Below are positions 52,246 to 59,896 of a stretch of 59,896 bases of DNA, piece after piece. The position numbers and the translations under genes are program-made. The notes below the pieces were generated by a model that saw only the letters and a program-made list of their open reading frames with translations, was not told the DNA's origin and searched no databases. The DNA comes from Chloroflexota bacterium. GTDB lineage: Bacteria > Chloroflexota > Dehalococcoidia > GIF9 > UBA5629. Location of the stretch: contig VGOP01000012.1 of assembly GCA_016875875.1 (NCBI GenBank), positions 1 to 59,896 of the forward strand, written 5' to 3'. Numbering within the stretch: position 1 is the first letter of the stretch; every line of letters starts with the position of its first letter.

Positions 52246-52779
52246 GCCGGTTCGCCTGGTGGGCACTCGACAATAGGGGCTAATCTTCTTTGCTGCAGCT
52301 ATCACTTGGTCCATCGTGTAGTGTGGTGAATCGGAGGCTGGTTTCAGCTGCTGTTGAGCATCTGTGCTTGGTGGTGTTGAAGGTGGAGATGCTCCCCCAA
52401 AGATAAAGCTGCTGCCAAACCAGTTAGATGTTTGCCCTTGCAGACCTGTACCAATAGTGTAGAGGATTGCTCCGATGAAAATGATAGTGGCTATGAAGAT
52501 AAGATAGCGACCAATCTGACCTGCAGGTTGTGGCACCATCCTTTCCCTTCTGGCTCTTTCCTTTTGGCGGGCTTCTTTGACTTTGTTAGCTGAAGGCTTT
52601 GTCAAATGTGTTTGCTGGTATAGCTTTCCGCCGCAATTGGTGCAAAAGCCGGATAAGTCTCTAGTAGCAGCACCGCAGTGGTGACATCTGTATTCGAAAC
52701 GTTGGCCACAAGTGTTGCAGAGCTGTTGCCCTACGGGAATTTGTGCGCCACATTTTGGACATGGGAACGCTTGTTGCAA
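52243..52779 (-). CDS. double zinc-ribbon membrane protein (possibly extended by Sec readthrough)
   Basis: The 178 residues begin with two zinc ribbons (CPKCGAQIPVGQQLCNTCG, about 7-25, and CHHCG...CTNCG, about 33-50). A basic linker, one transmembrane helix (YLIFIATIIFIGAILYTIGTG, about 92-112) and a Ser/Pro-rich segment follow. The frame ends KKISPYCRVPTRRTG-TGA, which cuts the protein in what looks like a domain. With the 54 further codons it would have 233 residues. The function is unknown. Confidence 0.6.
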   Translation of the reverse strand: MQQAFPCPKCGAQIPVGQQLCNTCGQRFEYRCHHCGAATRDLSGFCTNCGGKLYQQTHLTKPSANKVKEARQKERARRERMVPQPAGQIGRYLIFIATIIFIGAILYTIGTGLQGQTSNWFGSSFIFGGASPPSTPPSTDAQQQLKPASDSPHYTMDQVIAAAKKISPYCRVPTRRTG

Positions 52780-53098
52780 CTTATACTCCGTTTCTCCTTG
52801 TTTAGATGTTACCGCGTCATCTGAGTCTGATGCAAGTGCATCTGAAATTAATTATATACCTAGCCGAAGTGAAATAGAAAAACATTGTGTGTCTGCAACA
52901 TTTTAAAAGCCATTTCCTGTTACTTGTATAGCGATATGCAATGAGGTGCGTATGGTACTTATGTCTCTTAGGTTCGTGGTACCTAAGTGTCTCGTTGAAA
53001 CAGTACCAATTCATCATGTTTTGTTGAGGATGCTATGTGAAAATAAGGATGTAGATGCCGAGCCAACGGGAACAACAATTTATGGTAAGGAGGGAGAC
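52780..53098. other. 319-bp intergenic region
   Basis: No gene is supported. CTTAGGT/ACCTAAG (52967-52973, 52981-52987) makes a 7-bp hairpin, and AGGAGG (53088-53093) is the ribosome site of the next small gene. Confidence 0.4.
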
Positions 53099-53233
53099 AT
53101 GAGCAAAAGTAAGAAATTCTTGGCTATCCTCAAAGGTGACAAGAAACTGTTGGGGATGTTCGGTGGCATCGTTATTGATGCCGCTGTTCTTACCGCCATT
53201 CTAGTCACGGCCTGTGTTTGGTATTTGCCGTAA
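53099..53233 (+). CDS. small single-pass membrane protein (44 aa)
   Basis: The start MSKSKKFLAIL follows a perfect AGGAGG at 5 bases; the longer upstream frame is not credible. A basic N-terminus (KGDKK) is followed by one hydrophobic helix (MFGGIVIDAAVLTAILVTACVWYLP). A second tiny membrane gene follows 32 bases later. It may be an accessory subunit of a larger complex; no partner is adjacent. Confidence 0.5.
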   Translation: MSKSKKFLAILKGDKKLLGMFGGIVIDAAVLTAILVTACVWYLP

Positions 53234-53265
53234 CTCCCAGATGCCGGTAAATTCGGAACTACAAA

Positions 53266-53349
53266 ATGGGCAAAGAACTTATCAGTGTTATCAGCGGCTT
53301 CTTATTCGTAGCTCTGCTTTTTTGGGCTTTTGCCTGGTATTTGCTTTAG
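53266..53349 (+). CDS. very small membrane protein (27 aa)
   Basis: MGKELISVISGFLF then a hydrophobic segment ending WAFAWYLL. It shares the WYL ending with the 44-residue protein just upstream, which suggests a related pair. There is no obvious ribosome site, so translation may be coupled. Confidence 0.35.
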   Translation: MGKELISVISGFLFVALLFWAFAWYLL

Positions 53350-53382
53350 TGGCTGTTTAAGCCAGGAATGCTAGCTGTTTCA

Positions 53383-53808
53383 TTACCCTGTGTCCTCGAA
53401 GGCAAAAGCTCGTTTCAAACTATCCTGTAACTCTGCTGGAATCTTCTCTGGAACCACCTGGAATATTTCCAAGAGTATGTTGTCGGGGGCCATGGCCATA
53501 ATATATTTCATGAAGCTATAGTCTTTGGCCTGCCCTTGGAACTGGAACCCCTTATTCTTCATATGTTCTATCAGCGCATCAAGGTTATCGGTCTGGATGC
53601 CCAGGTGGTGATAGGGCCCACCTCTGCCCTCCCGTGGCGGCTGGTCGTAGATATTTAGCCTGCCTGTGCCAATGGCGAGCATCATATTTCGGGCGCCAGC
53701 TATCACTGTATCGAACAGTATCTGGGCATTGAACATCTCCTGCCAGAATCTAAGCGTGGCCTTAATGTCCGAGGCAAAGATGTGAGTGTGTTGGAGTTGT
53801 ACCTTCAT
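53383..53808 (-). CDS. VOC (glyoxalase/bleomycin-resistance) family protein
   Basis: The 141-residue protein has the paired beta-alpha-beta-beta-beta modules: LQHTHIFASDIKATLRFWQEMF at the start, GPYHHLGIQTDNLDALIEHM in the middle, and DNILLEIFQVVPE near the end. The metal ligands His (HTHIF, YHHLG) and Glu (LLEIF) are present. VOC proteins include epimerases, dioxygenases and lyases, so the reaction cannot be named. Confidence 0.75.
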   Translation of the reverse strand: MKVQLQHTHIFASDIKATLRFWQEMFNAQILFDTVIAGARNMMLAIGTGRLNIYDQPPREGRGGPYHHLGIQTDNLDALIEHMKNKGFQFQGQAKDYSFMKYIMAMAPDNILLEIFQVVPEKIPAELQDSLKRAFAFEDTG

Positions 53809-53851
53809 AAGTCTCCTCTCGTACGCTTGCTGTCAGTGTATGTTGAAAAGG

Positions 53852-53948
53852 TGGCGGGAGCGTATGGGAGTCGAACCCACCAGAGACATTTCTGATGCCT
53901 CTCGACGGATTTGAAGTCCGCGAAGCCCACCGGGACCCAAACGCTCCC
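53852..53948 (-). tRNA. selC: tRNA-Sec (anticodon TCA)
   Basis: It has the 8-bp acceptor GGGAGCGT/ACGCTCCC with discriminator G and encoded CCA, anticodon loop CTTCAAA (TCA), and a long variable arm (GAGAGGCATCAGAAATGTCTC). The total is 97 nt, typical of bacterial selC. It supplies the UGA decoder for selD and any other selenoprotein here. Confidence 0.95.
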
Positions 53949-54277
53949 CAATCCGTATATAGGTTACCACTTGAGGCAGAAACTGCCCTCTTTTGTGCTA
54001 GCAGATAACATAATACCAAATTCACGCAAAACACGGAATCGCCGTCAGACTCGCAAAATCAAATTTGCTATAATTGCATTGCTTTGGAGCTGAAGTTTAG
54101 GTACAGGTCTTTAAGTCTGCCCTTAATGACACCGAAAACAGTCATTTCCTTTTGAGGGGAAAGGTGTAGGAGAGGGTTGCTAGACAAATTGTTAGCAGAT
54201 GCGGATGGGATTAATGCAGTGACATAGCTTTGGGGATGATGTAAAATTGAGCTTGGAGCTGGAGCTAAGGGGGGAAG
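53949..54277. other. 329-bp intergenic region
   Basis: No gene or clear RNA is seen. GGGGGGAAG before 54278 is the ribosome site of the next gene. Confidence 0.4.
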
Positions 54278-54511
54278 ATGGAGCTATATATTTTAACTGG
54301 GTCAGGAACAAAGGCGATACCAGTGCTTAGGAAGGCAGGTAGATGGGTTGAAGCTAGTATGCTTGAATATCTGGGTATGGCAGAGGGAGCAACGGTGGAA
54401 CAAGTTGCTGCTGCCATGAATTTTGAGCAAAAGACAGCATATGACAAGTTAAGGTCATTGAGTGCCAACAGATGGGTCTGGCGTAAGACAACCAAACTGG
54501 TGCAGTTCTAA
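54278..54511 (+). CDS. small winged-helix-like protein
   Basis: The 77 residues include YLGMAEGATVEQVAAAMNFEQKTAYDKLRSLSANRWVWRK, a helix-turn-helix followed by a wing, so it probably binds DNA. It has a strong GGGGGG ribosome site. The N-terminus (ELYILTGSGTKAIPVLRKAG) is a short strand-loop. The target is unknown; it is on the same strand as the zinc-finger and exonuclease genes. Confidence 0.5.
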   Translation: MELYILTGSGTKAIPVLRKAGRWVEASMLEYLGMAEGATVEQVAAAMNFEQKTAYDKLRSLSANRWVWRKTTKLVQF

Positions 54512-54566
54512 TTCAGTCGAGAGTGATTTTTGAATTGATGACGATTATGGTTCAGGGAGTACGCAG

Positions 54567-54797
54567 ATGATGGTGAGAAGGCGTTGCCCTTATTGTCGGG
54601 GGCAGGGTGCGGTGCCAGGGCCTGCTGGGCCTTCTGCTCCAGCCGAGCCATGCCCGGTATGTAATCAGAGGGGCTACAATCTGGTGCCGGGTGATGCTGC
54701 GCTCTGCAGTTGCTGTCACGGCAGTGGACGTGTGCCCGCTGGTGGCGGGAACTGGCAGCCATGTCCTGATTGCAGTGGCATTGGCTCCATGTGGTGA
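54567..54797 (+). CDS. stand-alone DnaJ-type zinc finger protein
   Basis: The 76 residues hold four CxxCxGxG-like repeats: CPYCRGQG, CPVCNQRG, CSCCHGSG and CPDCSGIG. These are the layout of the cysteine-rich domain of DnaJ, which binds two zinc ions, but no J domain is present. It could be a thiol-active chaperone-like factor. The ATG follows GGGAG. Confidence 0.6.
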   Translation: MMVRRRCPYCRGQGAVPGPAGPSAPAEPCPVCNQRGYNLVPGDAALCSCCHGSGRVPAGGGNWQPCPDCSGIGSMW

Positions 54798-54825
54798 TAA
54801 CACTAGATGGATTAGCTGGGGAATC

Positions 54826-55605
54826 ATGGTTATGGCGGCAGTGAAGATTTTGTGCTGGAATGTCAATGGAATCAGGGCAGTAAGGGGTAGAGGGTTTTTA
54901 GAGTGGCTGTATAGGGAATCGCCAGATATTCTTTGTCTTCAGGAAACGAAAGCACATCTTGAACAGCTCGATAAGGATTTGCGTGAACCATACGGCTATC
55001 ACACCTACTGGAATTATCCGGAGAGAAAAGGCTATGGTGGGGTTGCCACCTTTACAAAGACTAAGCCTGCCAATGTGAAATATGGCTTTGAAGGCGTGGG
55101 TGTCGATTTGGAGGGAAGGGCCATAATAACTGAATATGCTGATTTCCTTCTAATGAATGTGTATTTCCCGAACGGGAAAATGGGTGAGGAGCGGTTGAAG
55201 TACAAGATGGATTTCTACGAGGCTTTTCTCAGGTTTGCGGATTCTCTGAAAGCAAATGGCACCAGACTCATTATTTGCGGTGACTTCAACACCGCTCATA
55301 AGGAGATAGATTTGGCCAGGCCGAAAGAGAATGCGCATGTCTCGGGATTTTTGCCTGTGGAGAGGGCCTGGATGGATAAATTTGCGGCTCATGGTTATGC
55401 TGATACGTTTCGCTATTTCAATAACGAGCCTAATCAATATACATGGTGGGATATGAAGACTAGAGCTCGGGAGAGAAACGTGGGTTGGAGAATCGACTAC
55501 TTCTTTGTAACAGAAAACCTATTGCCCGCGGTTTCAGATGCATTTATAATGCCTGAAGTAACAGGCTCCGACCATTGTCCTGTCGGAATAATATTAAAGC
55601 AGTAA
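54826..55605 (+). CDS. xth: exodeoxyribonuclease III family AP endonuclease
   Basis: From ATG 54826 (or 54832) the protein has about 259 residues. It has ILCWNVNGIRAVRGRGF, DILCLQETKAHLEQLD (catalytic Glu), GYGGVATFTK, LIICGDFNTAHKEIDLARP (Asp-Asn), RIDYFFVTENL and GSDHCPVGIIL (catalytic Asp-His). It nicks abasic sites and removes 3' blocks during base-excision repair. The frame is open further upstream but overlaps the zinc-finger gene. Confidence 0.92.
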   Translation: MVMAAVKILCWNVNGIRAVRGRGFLEWLYRESPDILCLQETKAHLEQLDKDLREPYGYHTYWNYPERKGYGGVATFTKTKPANVKYGFEGVGVDLEGRAIITEYADFLLMNVYFPNGKMGEERLKYKMDFYEAFLRFADSLKANGTRLIICGDFNTAHKEIDLARPKENAHVSGFLPVERAWMDKFAAHGYADTFRYFNNEPNQYTWWDMKTRARERNVGWRIDYFFVTENLLPAVSDAFIMPEVTGSDHCPVGIILKQ

Positions 55606-55674
55606 TCTAAAGTAGGTGGCACATAAACCTTAGCGTTGGTGTGCCTGCAATCGTTGTGGTGCTGGTTGTTTCGG

Positions 55675-56445
55675 CTAAGTTGTCAATGTTCCGCCGTCGA
55701 CAACAATGGTTTCTCCGGTCACGTAGCTAGACGCATCGGATGCCAGATAAAGCATGGCCCCGACGATTTCATCAGGGTCACCTATGCGTCGCATCGGTAC
55801 TCTCTGCAAAAGCTCTTCTTTATACTCCGGCACTACTTCAAAGATAGAGTCGCCAAGGCGCGTGTGTATGTGGCCGGGAGCTATAGCGTTCACCCTTATA
55901 TTATATTCGGCCAATTCCTGGGCCATAATCTTCGTTGCCATGATTAAAGCAGCTTTGCTTATGGAATATACACCTATATTAGGTTCATGCCTGAAGCCAG
56001 CCACAGAGGCAACGTTAATAATCGTACCGCCGCCATGCTCCTTCATTACCCTAGCCACTGCTTGACTGAGAAATATCACCCCTTTCAGATTTAGATTCAT
56101 TATTGAATCCCAGAGCCGTTCCTCTAGTTCCAGCATCGGACTCATGGCTGGGCTTGTACCGGCATTGTTCACCAGGATGTCAATTTTGCCGAACTCCTGG
56201 CAAACTGTGGTGACCAGGTTCTTTATTTCCTTTAGCCTACCTACGTGTGCTGATACTGGTAGGGCTTTTCTTCCTAATCCTCTTATCTCGGCAGCTACAA
56301 TCTCAAGATCGGGTAATTTCCGGCTGGCAATGGCAATGTCTGCACCAGCATTGGCAAAGCCAAGAGCGGTGGCTTTACCTATGCCACGGCTGCCTCCAGT
56401 TACCAAGGCCACTTTACCTTCCAAAGAAAAATTTGGTTTTGTCAT
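55675..56445 (-). CDS. SDR-family oxidoreductase (3-oxoacyl-ACP reductase-like)
   Basis: The 256-residue protein has the NAD(P) motif TGGSRGIGKA, NNAGTSPAMS, the catalytic Ser in NVASVAG, and YSISK (Tyr and Lys). The end SDASSYVTGETIVVDGG is typical of classical SDRs. The Ala-Ser-Arg after the second strand (IAIASRK) suggests NADP(H). The substrate is unknown: beta-ketoacyl reduction or another alcohol is possible. It is convergent with the exonuclease gene. Confidence 0.85.
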   Translation of the reverse strand: MTKPNFSLEGKVALVTGGSRGIGKATALGFANAGADIAIASRKLPDLEIVAAEIRGLGRKALPVSAHVGRLKEIKNLVTTVCQEFGKIDILVNNAGTSPAMSPMLELEERLWDSIMNLNLKGVIFLSQAVARVMKEHGGGTIINVASVAGFRHEPNIGVYSISKAALIMATKIMAQELAEYNIRVNAIAPGHIHTRLGDSIFEVVPEYKEELLQRVPMRRIGDPDEIVGAMLYLASDASSYVTGETIVVDGGTLTT

Positions 56446-56630
56446 TCTTTTACCTCGCTTATAGATTCAGAGCATGCCTTGCCTAGGTCTGATGCGGTCA
56501 TCAATAGCCATTATTGAAGGTCATAAGAACAGGAATAGACTGATATCAACAAACGATTGTATCAAGTTTCAGGTAAAGAGGGCAATTGTTATCACAGGCT
56601 ATATTCAGGCTAGCTTATTACGGCTGGACT

Positions 56631-57056
56631 TTATTTGACAACGACGGTGAGGTTGAATGTCCACTCGCCCTTCTCGCCGCCTTCCCAAGGTCGGCTATAT
56701 TCCAAAGATAGTGTGCTGGTGCCCTTTTTTAGCGCTTTGAAAGTCCATACCTCTTTGCCTGGTGCGCCTACAAGCCCCTTGGCGTCAGGAGCTACAAACT
56801 CGTGGCCTGTTTGTTGTACTACTGTTTGGTCACTGATTTGCGCTGATTCAGACCACTTGAAGCCGGTTGTAGCATTGGAGCATAGTGTTACTGTAAATGT
56901 ATCTCCAGCAGCAACATTTACTTCTTGGCTGATGTCCTGTTGTTTCCCGAAGTCGTCACAGGAAACCTCTATTGATGTTCCTGTGGATGGAGCGCAAGAT
57001 GCCAGCCACAATGATATGGTGAGCAAGGCAAATGATGCAATTATTCTTAGCTTCAC
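56631..57056 (-). CDS. chagasin-like (I42) protease inhibitor lipoprotein
   Basis: The 141-residue protein has a signal peptide with lipobox LASC (Cys21). It has the three loops of family I42: NATTGFKW (usual NPTTGF), GAPGKEVWTFKALKKG, and the RPW of EYSRPWEGG. These block papain-like cysteine proteases. Being lipid-anchored, it probably guards against external proteases. Pro is replaced by Ala in the first loop, which occurs in relatives. Confidence 0.85.
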   Translation of the reverse strand: MKLRIIASFALLTISLWLASCAPSTGTSIEVSCDDFGKQQDISQEVNVAAGDTFTVTLCSNATTGFKWSESAQISDQTVVQQTGHEFVAPDAKGLVGAPGKEVWTFKALKKGTSTLSLEYSRPWEGGEKGEWTFNLTVVVK

Positions 57057-57245
57057 TTTGTTTTACCTCCTGCTTTTGTTTAGTCTGTTGACGCTCTGCT
57101 ATATTATAACCCAGATAGTCTCACTTTGTTTAGTCACGGGTCATCGGCCGGTTTCCTCCTTCAGTTTACTAGATTATAAGCCCAGCCAAGCCAGAATAGA
57201 ATAAACGTTAGGCGAAATGTTACAATATTTGTCGGTTTCATATCT

Positions 57246-57330
57246 GGGGGAGTGTCGGAATTGGCAGACGAGCATGACTTAGGATCATGTGCCGCAAGGC
57301 GTAGGGGTTCGAGTCCCCTCTTCCCCACCA
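57246..57330 (+). tRNA. tRNA-Leu (anticodon TAG), integration target
   Basis: It has acceptor GGGGGAG/CTTCCCC, anticodon loop CTTAGGA, a variable arm, T-arm with TTCGAGT and encoded CCA (57328-57330). The recombinase gene on the other strand ends inside it (57285), so its 3' half is probably the attachment core. Confidence 0.93.
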
Positions 57331-58883
57331 ATCGTATCAATAGGTAGAACTCTTAATTTATCTTCGTATTTCCCGTTTGGCGCTAACGGCAACGTGTAAT
57401 TGATCACTATTTCCCGCCCGTTAACTACTATGCTCTCTATGAAGGTCTTTAGAAAGCCTTTCACCCTACTCACCTCAGTATCTTGCAAAATCCACCTTAA
57501 ATCAGTTACGTAGGACTTCACCATCTCAATATCGACCTGTGTCGCTCCCTCAGCGGATATTTCAGCCTCTATTAATACCCTTGATTTGGAGAGTTCATCC
57601 TGCCTGGTTTTTAACTCTCTAATCCTAGGTGCCAGTTCATCCAAGCCAAGCTTTCCGGTCTCCAGAACATCGTAGAGCCGCGCTAACCTGTTCTGAACAT
57701 CCTTTAGCTGCGAATCAATAGTTTTTAACTTATCTCCTAGCTCGCCTGCTTGAAGTTTCAAAACATCGTTCATGGTTTCAACCATATCTTCAATGCTGGC
57801 ATCAGACAATATTCTTGTGAGTATTTGATCAACTACCGCCTCTTCAAGCTTGTCCTTGGGCAACATTATTTGGGCGCAAGCATCCTTTCCCTGCCTGTAG
57901 CTTCTAGAGCACATATAGTAAAAATATTTGCCTGACTTGGCGCTATGGCCGGTCATCGCACTGCCACAAGCACATCGCAAGACCCCGCTCAAAAGATAGA
58001 AGCTCGAGACTTTCCTGGGATGGGTCATTTTGGGGCCGCGTTCCTTCATCTGGCTCTGTATGAAATTGAAGGCCACTTCATCAATTATGGCTGGCCATGC
58101 ATTCTCTATTCTTACAGGTTTATCACCACGTTTAGCAGCGGCGAAACCATTTTTACCTCCCCATACTAGCGTTCCGCAATAAACCTCGTTGGTGAGGATT
58201 TTATATACTGTGGTTCTGCTCCAGCGCTTCATCGTCATTGTCCTGAATCCATCGCTGTTCAATGACTTGGCAATTTCCTTGCAGCCTTTCCCAAATTGAG
58301 CCATTTTAAAGATCGAGCGTACAACTTTGATAGGTGCAGAATCATCTGGCTCAGGCTCAAGCTTTTTTCTTGTCTTGCCTTTATCATTCACCTCTACCGC
58401 TCTGAATCCATAAGGCGGTATGCTCCCATTATAAAAGCCGCGTGTGGCATTTTCCCTCATGCCTCTTCTAATGTCCTGTCCCATATTTGCGCTATAGAAC
58501 TCATCCATACACTCAATTATTCCCTCCAGCAACTGTCCTTGAGGGCTATCACCGGTTGGCTCATTGATAGATATTACCTGAATGCCTTTGTTTCTGAGCA
58601 AGGCCTTATACGTTACTGAATCCATTCGGTTCCTGGCAAAGCGATTAAGTTTCCATACCAGGATAGCCTGAAAAGGCGGCTGTTTCATCTTGGCGAGAGC
58701 AATCATCTCTCTAAACGCAGGTCTGTCACAACTTCTCCCGCTTTCAGCCTCATCGACGAATTCTCGCACGACCTCGTGACCGCTTTTCGCTGCATATTCT
58801 CTCAACGACCTCAATTGAGCAGACAGCGACAGGTCCACATCTTGTGCGTCTGAGCTGACTCGCGCATAGATAACTACTTTCAT
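57285..58883 (-). CDS. large serine recombinase (phage/ICE integrase)
   Basis: From ATG 58883 (AAGGAGG upstream) the protein has 532 residues. The catalytic domain has VIYARVSSDAQD (nucleophile Ser9 region), VWKLNRFARNR and EPTGDSPQGQLLEGI. A recombinase domain (YGFRAVEV, YKILTNEVYCGTLVWGG), a zinc-ribbon region (LLSGVLRCACGSAM, then CSRSY and CAQI) and a coiled coil (about 395-460) follow. The last residues (EEGTRTPTP) are translated from tRNA-Leu, a signature of an integrase beside its att site. The element extends to the right, beyond the window. Confidence 0.92.
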   Translation of the reverse strand: MKVVIYARVSSDAQDVDLSLSAQLRSLREYAAKSGHEVVREFVDEAESGRSCDRPAFREMIALAKMKQPPFQAILVWKLNRFARNRMDSVTYKALLRNKGIQVISINEPTGDSPQGQLLEGIIECMDEFYSANMGQDIRRGMRENATRGFYNGSIPPYGFRAVEVNDKGKTRKKLEPEPDDSAPIKVVRSIFKMAQFGKGCKEIAKSLNSDGFRTMTMKRWSRTTVYKILTNEVYCGTLVWGGKNGFAAAKRGDKPVRIENAWPAIIDEVAFNFIQSQMKERGPKMTHPRKVSSFYLLSGVLRCACGSAMTGHSAKSGKYFYYMCSRSYRQGKDACAQIMLPKDKLEEAVVDQILTRILSDASIEDMVETMNDVLKLQAGELGDKLKTIDSQLKDVQNRLARLYDVLETGKLGLDELAPRIRELKTRQDELSKSRVLIEAEISAEGATQVDIEMVKSYVTDLRWILQDTEVSRVKGFLKTFIESIVVNGREIVINYTLPLAPNGKYEDKLRVLPIDTIGGEEGTRTPTPCGT

Positions 58884-59075
58884 TTTGTGGCCTCCTTGTA
58901 AAGATTGTAACCAACACAAATATTATATCAAAAATTAATGCTACTATCACAGAGGAAATACTAATACGAATAATCGATGCATCGAAAATGCTCTATATAA
59001 TAGTATTCATCTGTGGACACCTGGGGCTAGATAAATTTTGGGGTATTTTGAAATATGGTAAGACTCAGGCATTGC

Positions 59076-59585
59076 CTAAGTGCGTTTCAACATATCTCGC
59101 GTTTGCTGCTCTATTCTAGTTTTCGCATCGCTAAGCGTACGAATTCCGCGATCATTCGCAATGTCAACTAATAGTTGAGAAATGAATTGCATCTGGTCGC
59201 TATTTAATGTCTCAAGATACTCTCTTAGTTCCTCACGGTTCCTTGGGATATCAATGCGTTCTACCACTACTGGTTGCACCACTTGTATCACCTCAGTCTT
59301 CTTCCGTTCTATTTCAGCTTCAAGCTCACGCTTTTGCCTTAGCAATGTACTATTCCGTTTCTCCAATTGAGCCAGCTCTTGCCGTCCTTGGGTAATTCTG
59401 TTTTCCAGAACACCAATATCTTTCTCCCTACGCTCTTTTTCGCGCTCCAAAGCGCCGATATCAATGCCTTCTTGCTCTCTCACACGGTGAATATCCCGGA
59501 GGCTGACTCTGAGTATACGTGCAATTTCACGTGTTGTCTTGCCCTCAGCTAGCAGTTTCTTTATCTCTGACGTCTTGTGAATCAT
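59076..59585 (-). CDS. HTH plus coiled-coil DNA-binding protein
   Basis: The 169 residues start with a helix-turn-helix (IKKLLAEGKTTREIARILRVSLRDIHRVREQEG, about 8-40). A long coiled coil follows (about 48-98) and then a helical tail (EELREYLETLNSDQMQFISQLLVDIANDRG). It is probably a dimeric regulator or partition-like protein of the tRNA-Leu element. Five TGATACC repeats lie directly upstream and may be its binding sites. Confidence 0.6.
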   Translation of the reverse strand: MIHKTSEIKKLLAEGKTTREIARILRVSLRDIHRVREQEGIDIGALEREKERREKDIGVLENRITQGRQELAQLEKRNSTLLRQKRELEAEIERKKTEVIQVVQPVVVERIDIPRNREELREYLETLNSDQMQFISQLLVDIANDRGIRTLSDAKTRIEQQTRDMLKRT

Positions 59586-59597
59586 TTTCTATTATAC

Positions 59598-59688
59598 TGA
59601 TACCATTGATACCGTCTCATATCTGCTGTCTTATCTGTGTCGTCTTACCTATGATTTCTACGTTGATACCATTGATACCGTTGATACC
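59598..59688. repeat. TGATACC direct repeats (two clusters, 9-bp period)
   Basis: TGATACC occurs at 59598, 59607, 59664, 59673 and 59682, each spaced 9 bases within its cluster and separated by ATT or GTT. The first cluster overlaps a TATAAT-like box on the minus strand near the gene start at 59585. They may be operators or replication iterons. The rest, to 59896, shows no gene. Confidence 0.65.
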
Positions 59689-59896
59689 ATTATATAGTTA
59701 TTGAATTAAAAATCCTACTTAGATTTACACTATGCTGCCATTTATTAGTAGATTTGTATGCTGAACAAAAAGATTTCCTAATAGATGTCAATGGCCATTC
59801 ATTTGACCTCCTTGTGACTCTGAGATAGACTATTTCTGGGAGATGGCCATGGCTTCTACAGGCTGAGGAGCTTTGGCTGCCTCGTTCGTCCTGTAA

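Noticed and set aside
59598-59688. CRISPR array
   Set aside because: The repeats are only 7-9 bases with no spacers of regular length, and no cas gene is present.

Overview
The window looks like chromosome from an uncultured Dehalococcoidia-like member of the Chloroflexota. This is inference from gene content, not from a marker phylogeny. The supporting signs are a division cluster collapsed to mraZ-rsmH-ftsA-ftsZ with no ftsI or mur genes between, directly upstream of nrdR and a B12-dependent ribonucleotide reductase; a citrate/homocitrate-synthase-like enzyme of the LeuA family; and a full selenocysteine toolkit.

Region 1 (1 to about 23.9 kb) is accessory DNA ending in a tRNA-Lys gene. It holds two secreted lipoproteins, an SMR exporter, a candidate defence locus (PLD-SNF2 helicase, NYN nuclease, Eco57I/TaqI-type methylase), an M23 peptidase lipoprotein, two divergent IS3-family elements and a DUF2293 protein. 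After these comes a mobile-element module: a sigma-like protein, small zinc and HTH proteins, a frameshift-split tyrosine recombinase, a RepA-like ATPase, an excisionase-like HTH, an AbrB-like protein and a full tyrosine integrase whose 3' end runs through tRNA-Lys. That tRNA lacks the encoded CCA found in the window's three other tRNAs, as expected if its 3' end came from the element. No second att copy was seen, so the left boundary may lie outside the window.

Region 2 (23.9 to about 57.3 kb) is core chromosome. It carries dodecin, tRNA-Gly, trmO and the citrate/homocitrate synthase; a candidate small RNA; a GAF/nuclease-like/HPRT fusion; nrdJ, nrdR, ftsZ, ftsA, rsmH, mraZ and a winged-helix gene, all on the minus strand; then mogA, trmD, rplS, priA and def on the plus strand. 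A CARDB membrane protein, comEC, comEA, smpB and tmRNA follow. The selenium block is selD, selA, selB and selC (tRNA-Sec), with small membrane and zinc proteins, a VOC protein, exonuclease III, an SDR and a chagasin-like inhibitor. selD itself contains an in-frame TGA (Sec codon) at residue 18, followed by a SECIS-like hairpin, so a naive gene call loses its first 33 residues. A zinc-ribbon membrane gene converging on selB also ends in a TGA followed by a SECIS-like hairpin and 54 more sensible codons, making it a candidate new selenoprotein.

Region 3 (57.3 kb to the end) is the start of a second integrated element. A large serine recombinase reads into the 3' half of tRNA-Leu(TAG), followed by an HTH/coiled-coil protein whose upstream region carries five TGATACC direct repeats in two clusters.

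The best novelty candidates are the zinc-ribbon selenoprotein, the three-gene helicase/NYN/methylase locus with its structured intergenic DNA, the GAF/HPRT fusion, and the small RNA at 27.3 kb.
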